DNA of 64,000 nt from Marsupella aquatica (GCA_973895155.1 OZ316897.1:9238001-9302000); one strand, 5' to 3'. Positions 34,620 through 47,490 are shown, counted from the stretch's first letter. Notes: generated from the letters alone by a model not told the origin. Program-made: numbers and translations.

Positions 34620-35694
34620 CGTTGGGTGGACCGAGCATATTGTTGGTACGGTAACTAAAACCTTCCTGTAAATTACGGCGCTGTGCCTGGTTGTTTACCT
34701 CTGGTTGTGGGTTGTGGGGGGCCAGGGCCTCCTGCCCGGCCGTCGTCGCAAGTTGCGCCGGGCAGTAGGACTGGTGATGCCGCAGCTCAGGGCACTCATC
34801 ATCAAGCAAAGCACAATCCGCCGGAACAGTACCCGAGCCGCCGGGAAACAGCCAACGCCGACTCGACGCGGCGGTTTCACGAGCGAGCTGCGTGTTGCCA
34901 GTTTCCCATGTGTCTCTCTGTCTCTCGTCGTTCGATCGTTTTTTCGCTCGCTCGTTCTTCGATGCGGAAGGAGTGAAGGAGTGGAGGAGTTCTCCACGGA
35001 TGATGGCCCAGGGTTTCTTCTGTTGAGGAGAGAGAGAGAGAGAGAGAGAAGCAGACCAGGGATCGCGTCGGAGGTCGAGTCTGGGACGAATCATCAGTGT
35101 GTGTGGCTCTTGTTTCCCACTCGAAGCAGCAATTGCGTGCAGAGAACTGTAGAGTAGTGACTAGAGAGAGGTCGAGCGAGGCTCGTGCGAGGCACGCGCA
35201 GAACTGATCGGTTCTGAGCGGGTTTTTGTGTGCCTCTGCTAAAACCCTGGGCGGGTTCTTGTGCCGCTGCTGCTGCTGCTGCCTCGACGGCGGTGCTGTC
35301 CTCTCTGACTCTTTTCACTCTACGGCGTAATCCATCATTTTATCCCTAGACCCAACCCTGGCCTCCAGTGCTTTAGTGCTCTCCATGGTCACCGGAGAAG
35401 CTGTGTGATTGCTCGGAGTGTGAAGTTTGGGGCGGCTGGGTTTTTGCTCCTCTGGTAGTAAGCGAGGGATCTTGGCCGTTTGAGCCGTCGTGGCTGCTTG
35501 CTGACTCCTTTCCTCAAGCCAGGGAACAACGGAGATTTATGTGAATGCTTCCGTCGCATTTCTCCTTTTACGCGCAGCTCGTGTTGCTATCCACTTCTTC
35601 TCTCTCTTTGCTTTGGTCCTCGCCTTTTCCCTGGAGCGGTAGCGTGCGCTATACTAGACGCGACTATTCCATAGCCCGTGGCAGCTCGAGCGGC
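34620..35694 (+). promoter_or_regulatory. Promoter and 5' leader region of SNU13
   Basis: GC-rich, with a (GA)n tract at 35026-35049 and many CT/TC runs typical of plant core promoters and leaders. It directly precedes the SNU13 start codon. Several upstream ATGs and open frames exist on both strands, including an Arg-rich frame of 176 codons on the minus strand, but none has a recognisable domain. The transcription start cannot be fixed from sequence. Confidence 0.5.
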
Positions 35695-37048
35695 ATGGTA
35701 AGGATACCTAGATCATCTCTTCGTTTGACTCTGTGCTCGTGAGGTGACGATGGCATCCGGGGGGTTTGCGTACGATAGTGAAAGTTGTTGTCTGGGACGC
35801 GACACATATCTGCTGATCATTGGTTGTTCTATAGATTGTGGTGGAGTGCGCTAAGCCCTGTCGCGTTCGAGGTTTTGCAGGGTTTTGTGCTTGGGAGGGA
35901 TTTAGGGGATTATGCTAATGTGCTCATGGTCTGTGTACTTCTCAGGGGTCCGAAGCACTAAACCCGAGGGCCTATCCGCTTGCGGATTCGCAGCTGACAA
36001 TCACGATCATGGACATCGTTCAGCAGGCGGCCAACTACCGGCAGCTTAAGAAGGGCGCCAATGAAGGTATTATTAGATTTATGGGCCCAGTCGTTAAACT
36101 CCATCTATCATCCTCTGCGGGGTGCAAATCTTGTGTTCTGCTAGATAGGTGCCGAAATTAACTTGCCTTCGAGACGTTTAACGTAGGTCTCTTCTCGAGA
36201 TTACTTTGGTGGGAACTCTTGTCTTTGTCTATAGCGTGTTGACTTGACATTGATTGGCTGACGCCAATGAATCGCTTGCTGCAGCTACCAAGACTCTCAA
36301 CCGAGGCATTGCGGAGTTTGTTGTCATGGCAGCGGATACTGAACCCTTGGAAATCTTGCTCCACTTGCCTCTACTTGCCGAAGACAAGGTTGGTTCATTT
36401 CTTCGACTGGAGTTTAGTTTTTTATGCCAGTGTCGGCTAGGGTTTAGTCCTGCGGATGCTGGCTCTTGGGTTCAAGCATCATAAGTTTGTTATACTTTTG
36501 TCGGACTACTAAGCAGAGTATCTCGGATAACAGCTGGTGTGTAACCTTGTTCACCCCGTTGGAGGTCTCTGTTAAAGTCTGTTCGGGTTAGGAAGGTTTA
36601 TCGGTATTAGCTTGGATTAACATTGCATTCGCGTGATGTCATTTTGCTGTAGAACGTGCCGTACGTATTCGTTCCGTCCAAGCAAGCTCTGGGCAGAGCA
36701 TGTGGGGTTTCAAGACCTGTGATTGCGTGCTCTGTCACATCGAACGAAGGAAGCCAATTGAAATCACAAATTCAGCAACTCAAGGTGGGTATCAATCTCT
36801 CGCTTGAATTAACATTATCACGCGTTTTTCATTACGTGTGGTGATCCATTGATCGCGAGAGGCAGGGAGGTTGGTTGGAGTCGGTGTTATTTAGAAGTTG
36901 GAGTGAACAATCTCGCCTAGAACTGGAACGACAGAAGGACACATTAGTCCTTTACAGAGTTTCCCGTTCGTAACATGTTGGGCAAGGATTTGACTCATGT
37001 GTTCGTTCCTTGTGTTTGCAGGATGCTATCGAAAGGCTGCTTATCTGA
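35695..37048 (+). CDS. SNU13: SNU13 / NHP2L1 (15.5K) RNA-binding protein, five coding exons
   Basis: SNU13 binds kink-turns in U4 snRNA and box C/D snoRNAs and nucleates the U4/U6.U5 tri-snRNP and rRNA 2'-O-methylation particles; it acts in the nucleus. Coding exons: 35695-35697 (just ATG), 35946-36066, 36285-36388, 36653-36784, 37022-37048. Introns are GT-AG and phases join cleanly to 128 residues, the universal length. The L7Ae-family blocks are present: [105 protein letters not shown] and [11 protein letters not shown] form the RNA-contact surface by family knowledge. The start codon sits at the end of exon 1: ATG is directly followed by the GTAAGG donor. Confidence 0.97.
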
Positions 37049-40000
37049 GCGGCTTCTGGTAGCTGAGAAGGTTGCTCGTGTTGTGCTGTTCTTAATAGAC
37101 GTGTCCCCATGAGGATTTGCTCTTCAGTTGATCCAGAGTGAGGCTCAAGCAAATGTTTTAAGATCGTCGGCTATATTTCTCTCGTAAGTTGTTTAGTTTC
37201 TTTGCACTGATGAGACGGTCATTACGGCGGAAGATGGCCCACTAGAGAGCCGTGCATGGCCGACTTTGTGGAATCTGGCCGTTGAGGTGAGCCTCTTGGT
37301 GAAGTGGATATCACCCAACATGTTGGGAGGATTAATCTTGACCCTTGAGGTATTTTTGTGTTATTCTGTCTCGTTGGTTCATGGATGATGTGGTTTTGTT
37401 GCGCTGTAGAAGATGCATGCTAGAAATCGTTCGATCTTTTGGGATAGTGGAACGAATGGCTCTTATTTCATACCTTTCTCTGTATCTTCATTATAAACTT
37501 CAGACAGATCGACGGATTTCTCCACATCATGATGTCGATCATCATAATGACTCATCGTGGAGGGACTTGGATTGGTCTTGTGCTGGTTGCTATCGTCGAA
37601 ATGGAGACTGAGCAATGGGGTTTATCGATACAGCCAACATTAGATTGATAGGATGTCGCTTTCATGGGATTGGTTTCACTTCATGCCTGATTTTGATTAC
37701 GGTCTCACCAGCGTTTGCTTGTTGGTAAGTTCTTCACACCTGGAGTATTTGTCGCTTCTCAGGATGGTTCCACTAGCCCAATTCTTCTTGCGTGATACGG
37801 ATGATTTTCCTCGAGGTTCTATTTCTTAGCAGTGGCCAATTGAACTGATGTCTGCTGCGCCATTGTTGTCATCAACTGGCGCTCTGCAATTCATGAGTGC
37901 AACCCTTGTAAATCCTTCATAGGATAACCAGACCTGAAGTCCATTTATTAAAATTGTTTGGTGCAGAATGTGTCTGCGCTTTACAATGTCAGCATAGGGT
38001 CTGGAGTAAGGAGGTGTTTAGTTAAGTTGGCATTGATTTTCTCCCATTTTGGAATCTTGCTGATGCTCGCACGAGGCAGAAAGACTTGTGAGTTAAATTG
38101 ATTCTGTCCTTTTGTGGAAATATTCGAATCATGGATTCCTGTCCGACCACTGTTTCTGACTGTCCTGGAAAAGAATGGCACCAAGTGGCGAGTCACGTGG
38201 TTGTGTTGGGTATCCACGCCTGACTTTAATGGGCATCCTTCTAGTGATGGCTAAAGACATCGTCGGATTCGCATGTATGCCTGTATTGGATTTCCTGGAA
38301 AGGGTCTTCGTCGAAGATGATGATTATCAACTGTCCTCTTTCTTCCTAGCCGTGAAAGGGATATAACAATTTTTTAGAGTCACTGCAGATCTTGTTAGAG
38401 TTTCTACAATCTATATGGTATCCACTAACTCAGATTCGTCAGGTTCTTTCACCAGATCTTGCTCCCGGCTAGGACTCAACAGAAAGTAATATTCAAAGGT
38501 TATAGTGTATGCAAGGTTATATAGTAAGTATAATTGATTGAAGGAGTTACTGAAATGAGGTTTTTCCTGAATTGGAATACATGCATTGGAAAGTAGTTTC
38601 AGTTGATTTGGATTCAATTATTTTGGTATAATACGACAGTTTCTAGAACTGAGCAGATCGGGAAAAAAATGGATTTTAAGTGGGAGGTCTTGTTATTTTT
38701 AAAACTTTAAATTGTTCTCAGAGCAAAATGCATTTCTCAAGAAATCATGTTAGATTCAGGCACATTACAGAATCAGATTTTATCTTTTTCTATGAATTTT
38801 ATTTATTCATAACGCTGAACTTATCAGAGTCAGATTTAATTACATTCTATCCATTACATTTATTCAGAGCACAGAAAAGTTTGGGGTAGAAGGTGCACAA
38901 TATATTCATTCATGGCATGGAAAGATTGTAGGTTCATATTTTATTTTCACTCTCAATTGCAAGTTTTCAGGGAGCTCCATGACATGTTTTGCTCACAATG
39001 CATTCAGTTGGCTATGAAATAATTGGTTTGGGTGCACTGTTGCTAATTATTTTGAATGCTGAATATCTCAATGGTGAGTTAACATAATGGGAAGAAATTC
39101 AAACATTTGAGTCATCTCAACACTCGGTCGAAAATGCTCATGCGAAAATCCATGCTAAGATAATTTATCAAGAAGTGTCATTAACTAAATAAGAAATGGC
39201 TTTGCTTGAGAAGAGGTACTCGATGTCCATGCTAAGCTACAGTAGCTAACCAATGAAGGAGTGTCGATATCTGATATTGTTCCCAATGAATGCATTTTGT
39301 ATCAAAAATGATGCAGTTTGTGCACACTGCTTCTTTCATGATTGCAACAGAAGGATTTCTGCGGCTCTCTGCACTCTTTCATCATTAAACAAAAGGATCA
39401 AATTACTCCTCAATTCTATATAGAATTTTGATGTTTCCACAGACCTTGGATGAAACTCTGAACTGCTTTCCTTACACATTCCACCCTGCTTAAGCAGCCT
39501 GAAATGAACCCATCCAATTGCTGCTGTATTCCCACGTAAACCCAGACAGATGGATGATTACACAATAGCACACCAGCAGGCACAAATTGACATTGACAGT
39601 TAATAGCTGGGCTCAAGAACTCACTGACGGGCAGCAATGGCAGTGTCAAGGTGATTGCCGGTCAGGAGAAGTTTAGTGGTGGGAAGGGCCTTGGAAACCA
39701 CCCATAAGGGATGGATCACTAGTTGGAATAGGGTGTCCCAAAACAGTAAGTAAGGTTGGTCCAAGTACATAAAATGATTTTATGGCTACCTAAATACATT
39801 TTTAAAAAATAGTTTTATGGCTACCTAAATACATGCCCCTTAAGGATCAGAAGTCCTAAAACTGACAGCCATAAGCCTTTGCTTGTGGCAGTGCTTTGGC
39901 ACACCCTAATTGCGCGCCCCAAAGGATCCAACGTCCAAAAAGTCATAACCATGAGACCTAACCATGAGACCTTTCATTACGGCAGTGCTAGGGCACCTCG

Positions 40001-40200
40001 TAATAGACACAGTACTTGCTGCAAACCTGTGTCACTCTATTTACGGGTCATACTTCAGACACAGTTAGAAAAGTCAAATACCTGGTTCAACCAGTGTCAC
40101 TCTATTTACATGTCATACTTCGGCCAGAAATATAAAATGTATTGTCCGAGTCAAATGTGAGGCTTAGCAAAGTGCGGGGGTAAGTGCAGGTGGGTTGTCA
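37049..40200. other. Gene-free region downstream of SNU13
   Basis: The first few hundred bases include the SNU13 3' untranslated region. The remainder has no recognisable coding domain. Short duplications are seen: TTTTATGGCTACCTAAATAC near 39778 and 39814, and GTGTCACTCTATTTAC near 40028 and 40094 with shared flanks. Confidence 0.5.
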
Positions 40201-40203
40201 AAA

Positions 40204-40558
40204 TTCATCTGGCGTTTTGGCATGCTTGGGGGTCTGTATGGGCTTTCTTTTCAATGTTGGGCTTGATAAACAATACTAACCCCTCCATAATGCATGTAAG
40301 CCAGAAAATGCTCAAAAATTCACTTGAAAATTTTAGAAATTAAGAGTTGACCTATTATGAATAACTAGCTCAATACATGGGCGATCTGGGAGTTTTGGCA
40401 TGCTTGGGGATCTGTATGGGCTTTCTTTTCAATGTTGGGCTTGATAAACAATACTAACCCCTCCATAATGCATGTAAGCCAGAAAATGCCCAAAAATTCA
40501 CTTGAAATTTTTAGAAATTAAGAGTTGACCTATTATGAATAACTAGCTCAATACTTGG
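40204..40558 (+). repeat. Tandem duplication, ~178-bp unit, two copies
   Basis: TTTTGGCATGCTTGGGG starts at 40215 and 40393. Both copies continue through CTGTATGGGCTTTCTTTTCA, TAACCCCTCCATAATGCATG and GTTGACCTATTATGAATAAC to CTAGCTCAATAC. The copies are nearly identical, so the duplication is recent. Confidence 0.9.
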
Positions 40559-40589
40559 GTGTCCCATGGAAGATGTCATGGACAAATAT

Positions 40590-40970
40590 TGATGCCTAAA
40601 AAATGACATTTGCAGAAAAGGTGCTGTTGCATAAAAGGTAACATTTGCTGTACAGATGAAGTTGCTCAGAAGATATTGTGTGTGGAAAAGATATTGTTGC
40701 ATAAAAGGTGTCATTTGCAGAAAAGATGACATTGCGCACATGATGTCATTGTGTGAAAGATGTAATTTGTGGAAAAGATGTATTTGTCTAAAAGATGTCA
40801 TGTGGAAAAGATGACACTGCACAAAAGATATCATTATGTAAAGATGTCATTGCACAAATGACCCAACAAATGATGTTTGGGAGAAAATGTTGTCGTGCAA
40901 AGATGTTGTCATTCAAAGAAGTCATTGTGCAAAAGATATCATTGTGTTATAGATGTTCGCAAGAATTATT
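40590..40970 (+). repeat. Degenerate minisatellite, ~17-20 bp unit (AAAAGATGTCATTGTGCA)
   Basis: About twenty imperfect copies of AAAAGATGTCATTGTGCA are strung together over 380 bp, with variants such as GAAAAGATGACATTGCGCA, AAAAGATATCATTGTG and AAAGATGTTGTCATTCA. The repeat starts right after the 178-bp duplication. Translations of it are repetitive and not a real gene. Confidence 0.85.
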
Positions 40971-42140
40971 TGCAAGGGTTCTTCACTTGATTCTTGAAAA
41001 CTAGGCACAAATGAAATTAAAACTTATTCAAGTGAAGAATTTCTATCGATAATTTAGAGCGATTTATTCTCACAGCTCAAAAGAGTTGCCCCTGTCTCTC
41101 CCCTAAGGAAAGAAAACCACACCACACAACAACCAAAAACAAGTAAGGCCTACTAAAAAGCCAAATAAAAACAAACCCCCAAACAAACTACCTTCTCACC
41201 TGAAAAATGGAAAGAGGTAAAACTTTTCTAAAAGAGTAAAACTATTCCAAAATGGAAAGAATACTTACTTTGCTCATCCTTTTTTATCCTCTAGTTGTCA
41301 TATGCACTTACTCAGTTACTCAGTAATGATGGGGTGTAGGCTATACAGGTTTAGCTTGCATTTCCTGCACCCCATGTACTCTACTTTGGACACTTGTTCC
41401 TACAGAGCTATTTAATTTTATAGTTTGTCTCGTTTTATGATCTCACAGCCCAAGAAACCTAGAGTATAAATTTGAAGGCTCATACATTCCCTCCAAAGTG
41501 GGTTTGTAAATGGGCTATGACCACTTTTGGCAGGATTAGATATTATGGTAGTTAATTTTTCATTAAAGAAATAAATACAGGTGTTAAGTAAACTGTAGTT
41601 AATGCTAAGTGTATAATTTTTCCAGAATTTTTCCAGAATTTTTCCAAATGCTTGAAACAGAAATAATCATAATAGGTAGATCTCCTCAATTTTTAATTCA
41701 AAATTCATATCAACCGTGACAAATAAGTGATCCCGCCAAATCCCTTAAGTTTACACAATTGAAAACTAGGGAGCAATACTCCCCAGTCAGATGTTGTTTA
41801 GGGTTACTTGAGAGGCTTGGATTGACTGAAATGGGTACCTGTGATTCCCACTATGAGATAATGGGCTATGAACCCCTCAAGCTCACTCATTACCCCCAGT
41901 CCAGACTGGCTAGCTAGGGGGTAAGATGGCAGCCCTTTGGAGCTCCTTCATATATAACCTGTGATATGAATGGAAATACAAATGATGGAGTGGGGAAGAT
42001 AAGGGGGGGTATGTTACCCTCCAAAGTCCTGCAGAAGGACAAAATAAACTAAAAAACAAAGATTTGTGGGAAGTGGAAGTTCCCATAGACACAAATATTT
42101 GATTCTGCAGCTTCTCAGATGGACACAAGCACTCTGTAGT
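40971..42140. other. Gene-free interval
   Basis: AT-rich, with a 12-bp repeat TTTTCCAGAATT near 41619-41650. No gene recognised. Confidence 0.45.
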
Positions 42141-43870
42141 AGTGTTCAACCTTATAATTATGTCATGATATGATATAGCATGTTCATCTTGGAACATGCT
42201 TCATTTTTTGTTTTTTAGTGAAATGCAGGTGATCTAAATTTTTTGTGGCAAATGTAAACAGAACATTGATTAGGAAGAGTGATATTGAAAAGTTGTGCAC
42301 ATAAAGTACAAGAGTAAAAGTACACATGTAAAGAAAAACAATAATGAACAATGAAAGGGAAAAGTTTAAGTTTATGGTATTGGGTTGTGCACATACTGTA
42401 CACCAGTAGAGATACTTATGTACTTACCTTAATGACACTCAAATTAAATTAAAACCATAAATTTAGGACACAAAACCATGAGTAGAACTTAAAGACACAA
42501 GGAGTGCACTTTATTTAGATCATTTCTTCTTCACTCATCAGAATAAGGGCTAGAAATTCAGTGAGCTTTGTTATAGGGTGGATGATCAAATATAGCAAAG
42601 ACTAAAAAATTTCGAGGGGTGCCAGAATAAATTCAAAATCTAAACTATACAAGGGATGCACCTTGGTAAGACACATTGAATTAAAAATACATAAGAAAAG
42701 AAGTTTGAATAAGACAAAATACTGGAAGGTGCATTCACCATATAGAAGTTTCATAATTTAGGGATTCAACCTTATAATTATGTCATGATATAACATGCTC
42801 ATCCTGGAACATGCTTGCTTATTTGTCTTGTAGTGATTCTCTTTCAAAGAGAGGTAGAATACTTTCTCACTTTGAAAAAGACAATTACATTAACTATTGT
42901 ACACTGTGTTTAACTATTGTACTGTGGGTACAATATTTGTTGAAAGAGAAAATTTAATAAGTGAACATTTTAACCTTTAATTTTGAGCTGTATTTTTAGG
43001 GGCTCTTTATTCAGGTGACACTTATTATGTATAAACCATAAGTATTGTAAAGTTATCAACCAATGGGGATATAAGCTACAGAGACATCCAATTGTTGTGT
43101 TCTAATTGCCGGGTTGAGCCTGGTGGAGGATCTCTCCTTCTCAGAAATAAGGAGGAATTGAGCAGAGCAAAGTAGAGTCGTAAAAAGATCATCATTTACT
43201 CTAAAGTACCTGATTGAAACTAAGGCATTTACAAAATTAAGGGGGTTAGAAGAAATAATATAAAACAAAAGCCTAGACTAGGTCAAATGCATATAAAAAT
43301 ACATGACAAGCAACATGAATAAGACAAGACAACCAAAAGGTGTTCCGCCATTATAGCATTCTCATTCTGGAACATGCTTGAGTTTTTGTTTTGTAGTGAT
43401 TTGAAAGTAAATAAAATATGAAAACATAACTAGAAGGATTGGTGCACAGTGACCAATGAAAAGTACAATCAAGGATACTACGATGTCTGCACTAATTCAA
43501 TGTCCTCATGAATGACACTCATTTCAATAAAAACCATAAACTTAGGAAAGAAAGACATAAGGGGAACTTAAGACACAATTAGAACCATTTCTCTCATTCA
43601 TGAGAATACTTTGTTCAAGTGGTGGAGCCTTTCGTTCATCTCTCATAAATCACAAACATTAAAATATATAAGTGGGTTACCAAAATAATTTCAATATACT
43701 CTAGAATCCTAAAATTAAAGGGGTCCATAAATTAAATAAAAATGTATATTATACACAGGCTGCCCCATGATAAGGCACATTGAAATAAAAATATATGACA
43801 CCAAAACTCTGAATAAGATAAAATCTGAACGGTGGATTGACCATATAGCAGCTTTCAAAATTCAAAATTC
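42140..43870 (+). repeat. Degenerate long repeats (~0.6 kb period), three partial copies
   Basis: The block TTCAACCTTATAATTATGTC with ATGATAT and GGAACATGCTTG occurs near 42146, 42766 and, shortened, near 43355. A second block, TAAGRCACATTGAAWTAAAAATA with GAATAAGACAAAAT and CACCATATAG, occurs near 42670, 43290 and 43773. A third, AATGACACTCA with AAAACCATAAA and TTAGGA, occurs near 42432 and 43513. The order is broadly kept, so this is an old tandem array or nested copies of one unknown element. No coding domain. Confidence 0.7.
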
Positions 43871-44500
43871 CGCCATATAGCAGCCTCAAAATGATATGGA
43901 AGTGTAAGAGATTGTACACATGGTAACCGATGGAACCCAACTCCTTCAGCTGAGAACTAAGGCTGCTTGGACAGAATACTGGAGGCATCCAATGAAAAAC
44001 AGTTTATTAATGGAAATGCATGTTTACATGTCATATTTCTTCAAACATAAGGTGTAATACATGCTATGTTACACTGTCCACTGCAATTAGTGTTAGTCAC
44101 ACTAAATTGCATAGCCCTTAAAATTTCAAGTCATACTAATTATAGTTCACAAGAAGTCACACTTTTGGTCTCACTAATTGAGGTGTTGGCTTTGAATAAT
44201 GCACATTGAGAATCGTGGCATAAAACTGAGACTCAAGTGGACTCTCAATACAAAGTAAATATATAGGGTGACTTAACATACTTAAGTAGTGCGATTCGGG
44301 TTAGAAAAAAATGTTCACACAATTTACTGTGGGTCCCTCTATATTTGGAGTTACACTAATTATATATGCACACTATTTACGGTGGACAGTGTAGTAGATT
44401 TAAATGTCTCATATGTATCTATCAGGGTCCCATCCAGGCATCATGTCACTACTCTTATGCCCAGGCATGTGAGTTTGACTTCGGATTTCAGTCTCCATAG
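43871..44500. other. Gene-free interval
   Basis: AT-rich; short repeated words around ACACTAATTATA near 44130-44370. No gene recognised. Confidence 0.4.
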
Positions 44501-44519
44501 TTATGACTTCCTTGGTGGT

Positions 44520-45500
44520 GGATGAGGGATTTCATTGGGGGTGGGCTGGTTGGAGCAGCAATGTTGGTGAGGTGAGCTTCATCCAACTCAATTACCCAAC
44601 TCAATTACCCATCCAGCCCTTAATCTACGGTACTCTCTTTGCATACATTGATTGGGGGTGGGCTGGTGGGGGCAGAACCATTTTGGCCCCAATGGTATGG
44701 GACCCATACCGGTGAGGTTAATTCCATTCAATCCAACTACTCAACCCATACCCCGGCCCTTCCCAGCCCAGTCCATGCAGCCCCTAGTGTACCATACTCT
44801 CTTCCTGTACTTTCACAGGGGTGGGCTGGTTTGGGCAGCACTCTCCGGAACCAATAGTATGGGACCTGCTCTGGTCCAGTGAGCTCCATCCAACCCAAGC
44901 ACCCTTCTGAGCCCAATGCTATGAGACCCGCACCGGGGACATAAGTTTTGTGTACTTGGATTGGATGGAGCTCACATCAGGGCCGGAAGGGTGCTGCCCC
45001 TACCAACCCCAACCCAACCCAAAAATCTACGCCTTTCCCCTCCCAGTCCAGGCAGCCCTTCACTGGGGGTGGACTGGTAGAGGCAGGACCCTTCCTGCCC
45101 TAATAGGGTGTCTCAAGGTTTAGAGTTCACGGAAAAAAGTTGACCTGAATTTATTGGTCACCGGCCAGGAGTGTGCAAACACGCATTTTTGTGTCCGCCA
45201 CTTTTTCCTGGGAATTTGTCTTTTACTGCAACCGGAGGCAGAAAGGGGAGATTTGAGACCCGAGTCCTGCCTTCGGTTGCAGTAACCTGGACCAGTGAAG
45301 TGAGCTCCAACCAATCCAACTACCAAATCAAATCCCCACCCTTCCCCGCCCCCCTTTAATGTACTAACAATGCTCCTGTCACGTACCCTACAATACATGG
45401 CTCGTCGTCATGCCCGGGTCGAGAGGAGTGAAATGGGACTTGCAAGAGAGGGGAGGAGAGGAGCACTCTTCCAGCCCCAATGCTATGAGAGTACTTCCCC
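44520..45500 (+). repeat. Array of decayed units related to the nucleotidyltransferase upstream region
   Basis: Units begin with GGGGGTGGGCTGGT (44536, 44652, 44818, 45065) and continue with CCAATGGTATGGGACC-like words, GTGAGCTCCATCCAA/ATCCAACTACCCAACC, CCCTTCCCNGCCC and TACGGTACTCTCTTNGCGTAC-like words. The last unit (45295-45480) keeps ACCCTACAATACATGGCTCG, GCCCGGGTCGAGAGGAGTGA and AATGGGACTTGCAAGAGAG. These match ACCCTACATACGTGGCGC, CCCGGGTCGGGAGGCGTGAA and ACGCGACTCGCAGAAGAG at 50260-50325, with many CG-to-TG/CA changes. An inverted piece is also present (44954-44976 against 44879-44899). Confidence 0.75.
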
Positions 45501-45980
45501 CAGTTGCGGAGAATGCCTAGCCGAGACCGACTTTGGTGCTTTGGGTGCACCATACACGTTTTGTATACCCCACCAAAACTCGGTATTTTGAAAAACAGGA
45601 AAGCGGCCCGCCAGATCTTCCCTCATGCACGCCAGTTTTGGCAAGTTTGGACTCGCGCTAGGTTGCCCTCTATAATCTCACCAAAAGGTTTCAACCGGTT
45701 GGATTGGTTCAGTGCTGGACAGGTGCATAGTATCCATTGTACTGGAATTGAGAAAAGTTGTGGTAGACTGCAAGTATCAAGTGCAAGTTGTACACTCTCA
45801 TGTTGATAGCACGAGCTCCACGTGAGAGACTCTGTCAAGTGCAAAAGCTCCGCAAGATTGCACAATCCACATCTCCCACTTCTTTTGAGAGTATTGTGGA
45901 GATTTTCAATTCAATATATCATGACAGACGTTGACAAATCCAGAGGCCATACTTTCTCCACTATAGAGTTAAAATAACTA
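45501..45980. other. Gene-free interval before the Harbinger relic
   Basis: No recognisable gene; the left end of the Harbinger element may lie here but no terminal repeat was identified. Confidence 0.4.
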
Positions 45981-46780
45981 TGTTGTTCTTATATGCACAT
46001 TTCACAAGATTCCATTGTTGGAGGTGGACAGCTCAATCTCACCTTTTGGGATCAAGTGGGCAAGCACTACAACGACCACCGACCAAGGAGCACACAAGAA
46101 AGAGGTGCAAGATCACTCAAAAGTAAACGGAGCAAGTTGAAACATGATGTAGCAAAGTTTTCTGGCAACTATTCAAATGTCATTGACGCTTGTCACTTTG
46201 GTACAAATGAAGAGGACACGTTGACGAGGGCCAAGGAGCTCTATCAAGTGAAACATCATAAAGGGAATAATTTCATGACCAGTGGATCTGCTAAAGGACT
46301 GTCCAAGATTTGCAATGACGGTGGATGGCCTCAATTCCAAGGCAGCAAAGGGGAAGGCAAAGGGGAAGGGCAAAGGGAAGGGCACACTTGAGAAAGAGAA
46401 TGTCAATTCACAGGTGCTAGACAAAGTGGCATATGACATTGATCAAAGACAGAGCTGCCTTCAGCTGGGGAGATGGACGAAGGGAGTGTTCATGGTGGCG
46501 AACAAAGGCCTATGGGCAACAAACTTGCCAAGAAATTAGACGAATGCAGCCAGAGAATTGCAGCTTATGCACAACAAGACATGGTTCAAATCAACAACAA
46601 GATGCTAAAGTTGAAGAGCAAAGCCACCAAAATTTGTTCACTTCTAGAGCTGCAGATGTTGATGGGGCCTGTCGGGAGTATTTCAAGATTGCCAGAGCAA
46701 GACAATTGCGGGATTTTAAGAGACAATCGGAGATGGACGAGGAGGAGGAGCAAAGAACTCTGAGACAAACAACTTCTTGA
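45981..46780 (+). pseudogene. PIF/Harbinger Myb/NAM-associated (ORF1) protein gene, frameshifted
   Basis: Reads in three successive frames. The first (45993-46270) has TFWDQVGKHYNDHRP, RSLKSKRSKLKHDVAKFSGN, YSNVIDACHFGTNEEDTLTR and AKELYQVKH, the SANT/Myb-like half seen in plant Harbinger partner proteins. The second (from 46282) has DLLKDCPRFA, then a Lys/Gly-rich repeat. The third (to 46780) ends GACREYFKIARARQLRDFKR and QSEMDEEEEQ, the coiled-coil tail of the NAM-associated domain. Such proteins bind the transposon ends and carry the transposase to the nucleus. At least two frameshifts make it non-functional. It lies on the same strand as the transposase relic 2.4 kb downstream. Confidence 0.75.
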
Positions 46781-47490
46781 ATGCCTATGCCAGTTCATTC
46801 AACCAATGATGTGGATCATTCAGGAGACAAATCACCACCAACATTTCCCCAACAATTTGCCAACGACTTTGAAATACCTCTAGTAGTGAAGGCACTCATA
46901 ATTGAAGACCCTCCAATAGGCCTTTCAGGAATTGGACAGGCAGCACAATGCCAATGAGTTGTTAGACCTGGACAGGCTGTTGCATAGATTTTTCTTTTGG
47001 CATAGCATAACATAGGTTTTTGGGTCCCATTGTGCACTCTAGCTGCTCATATTTTGATTTAGGGTTTCGGTTGGCATAGCAGAAGTTTTGGAATGCTATT
47101 GCGCACTTTGCTCACCTTTTGAGATAAAATGTAATGCTTCCCTATTGGAATGTGAATATGTTTGGTTGTCAAATTCCAAATTTTAAATTGCAGTGCCTAT
47201 TTTGGAAATGTGTGAATGTGACTTCTTTTACAATGGGCCTCAACACCTCTCCTTGAATGGAATTGCTTCTGTTAATGGGCTTTTTGCTCTCAATCATCTT
47301 TTAAATTCCAACAAAATGTCTTTTCTTTTTCTTTTTCACACATGGACTTCTCTTTTTTTCATGCATGAGTGGTCCATGAGCATTGACACATGTACATGTA
47401 CAATTCATTCAATGCCCTCGCAAGCACTGAAAGGGCAATTGAAGGGACTGTGAAGGACAGGTAGGGGACAAGTTGTCTCAATTCTCAAGG
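46781..47490. other. Internal non-coding part of the Harbinger region
   Basis: No recognisable coding domain. It separates the Myb/NAM-like gene from a minisatellite. Confidence 0.4.

Noticed and set aside
34564-35094. Minus-strand 176-codon open frame
   Set aside because: Arg/Ser/Glu-rich, overlaps the GC-rich promoter and leader of SNU13, shares the span with open frames on the other strand and shows no domain.
40795-41004. Plus-strand open frame over the 18-bp minisatellite
   Set aside because: Repetitive translation with no domain or start context.
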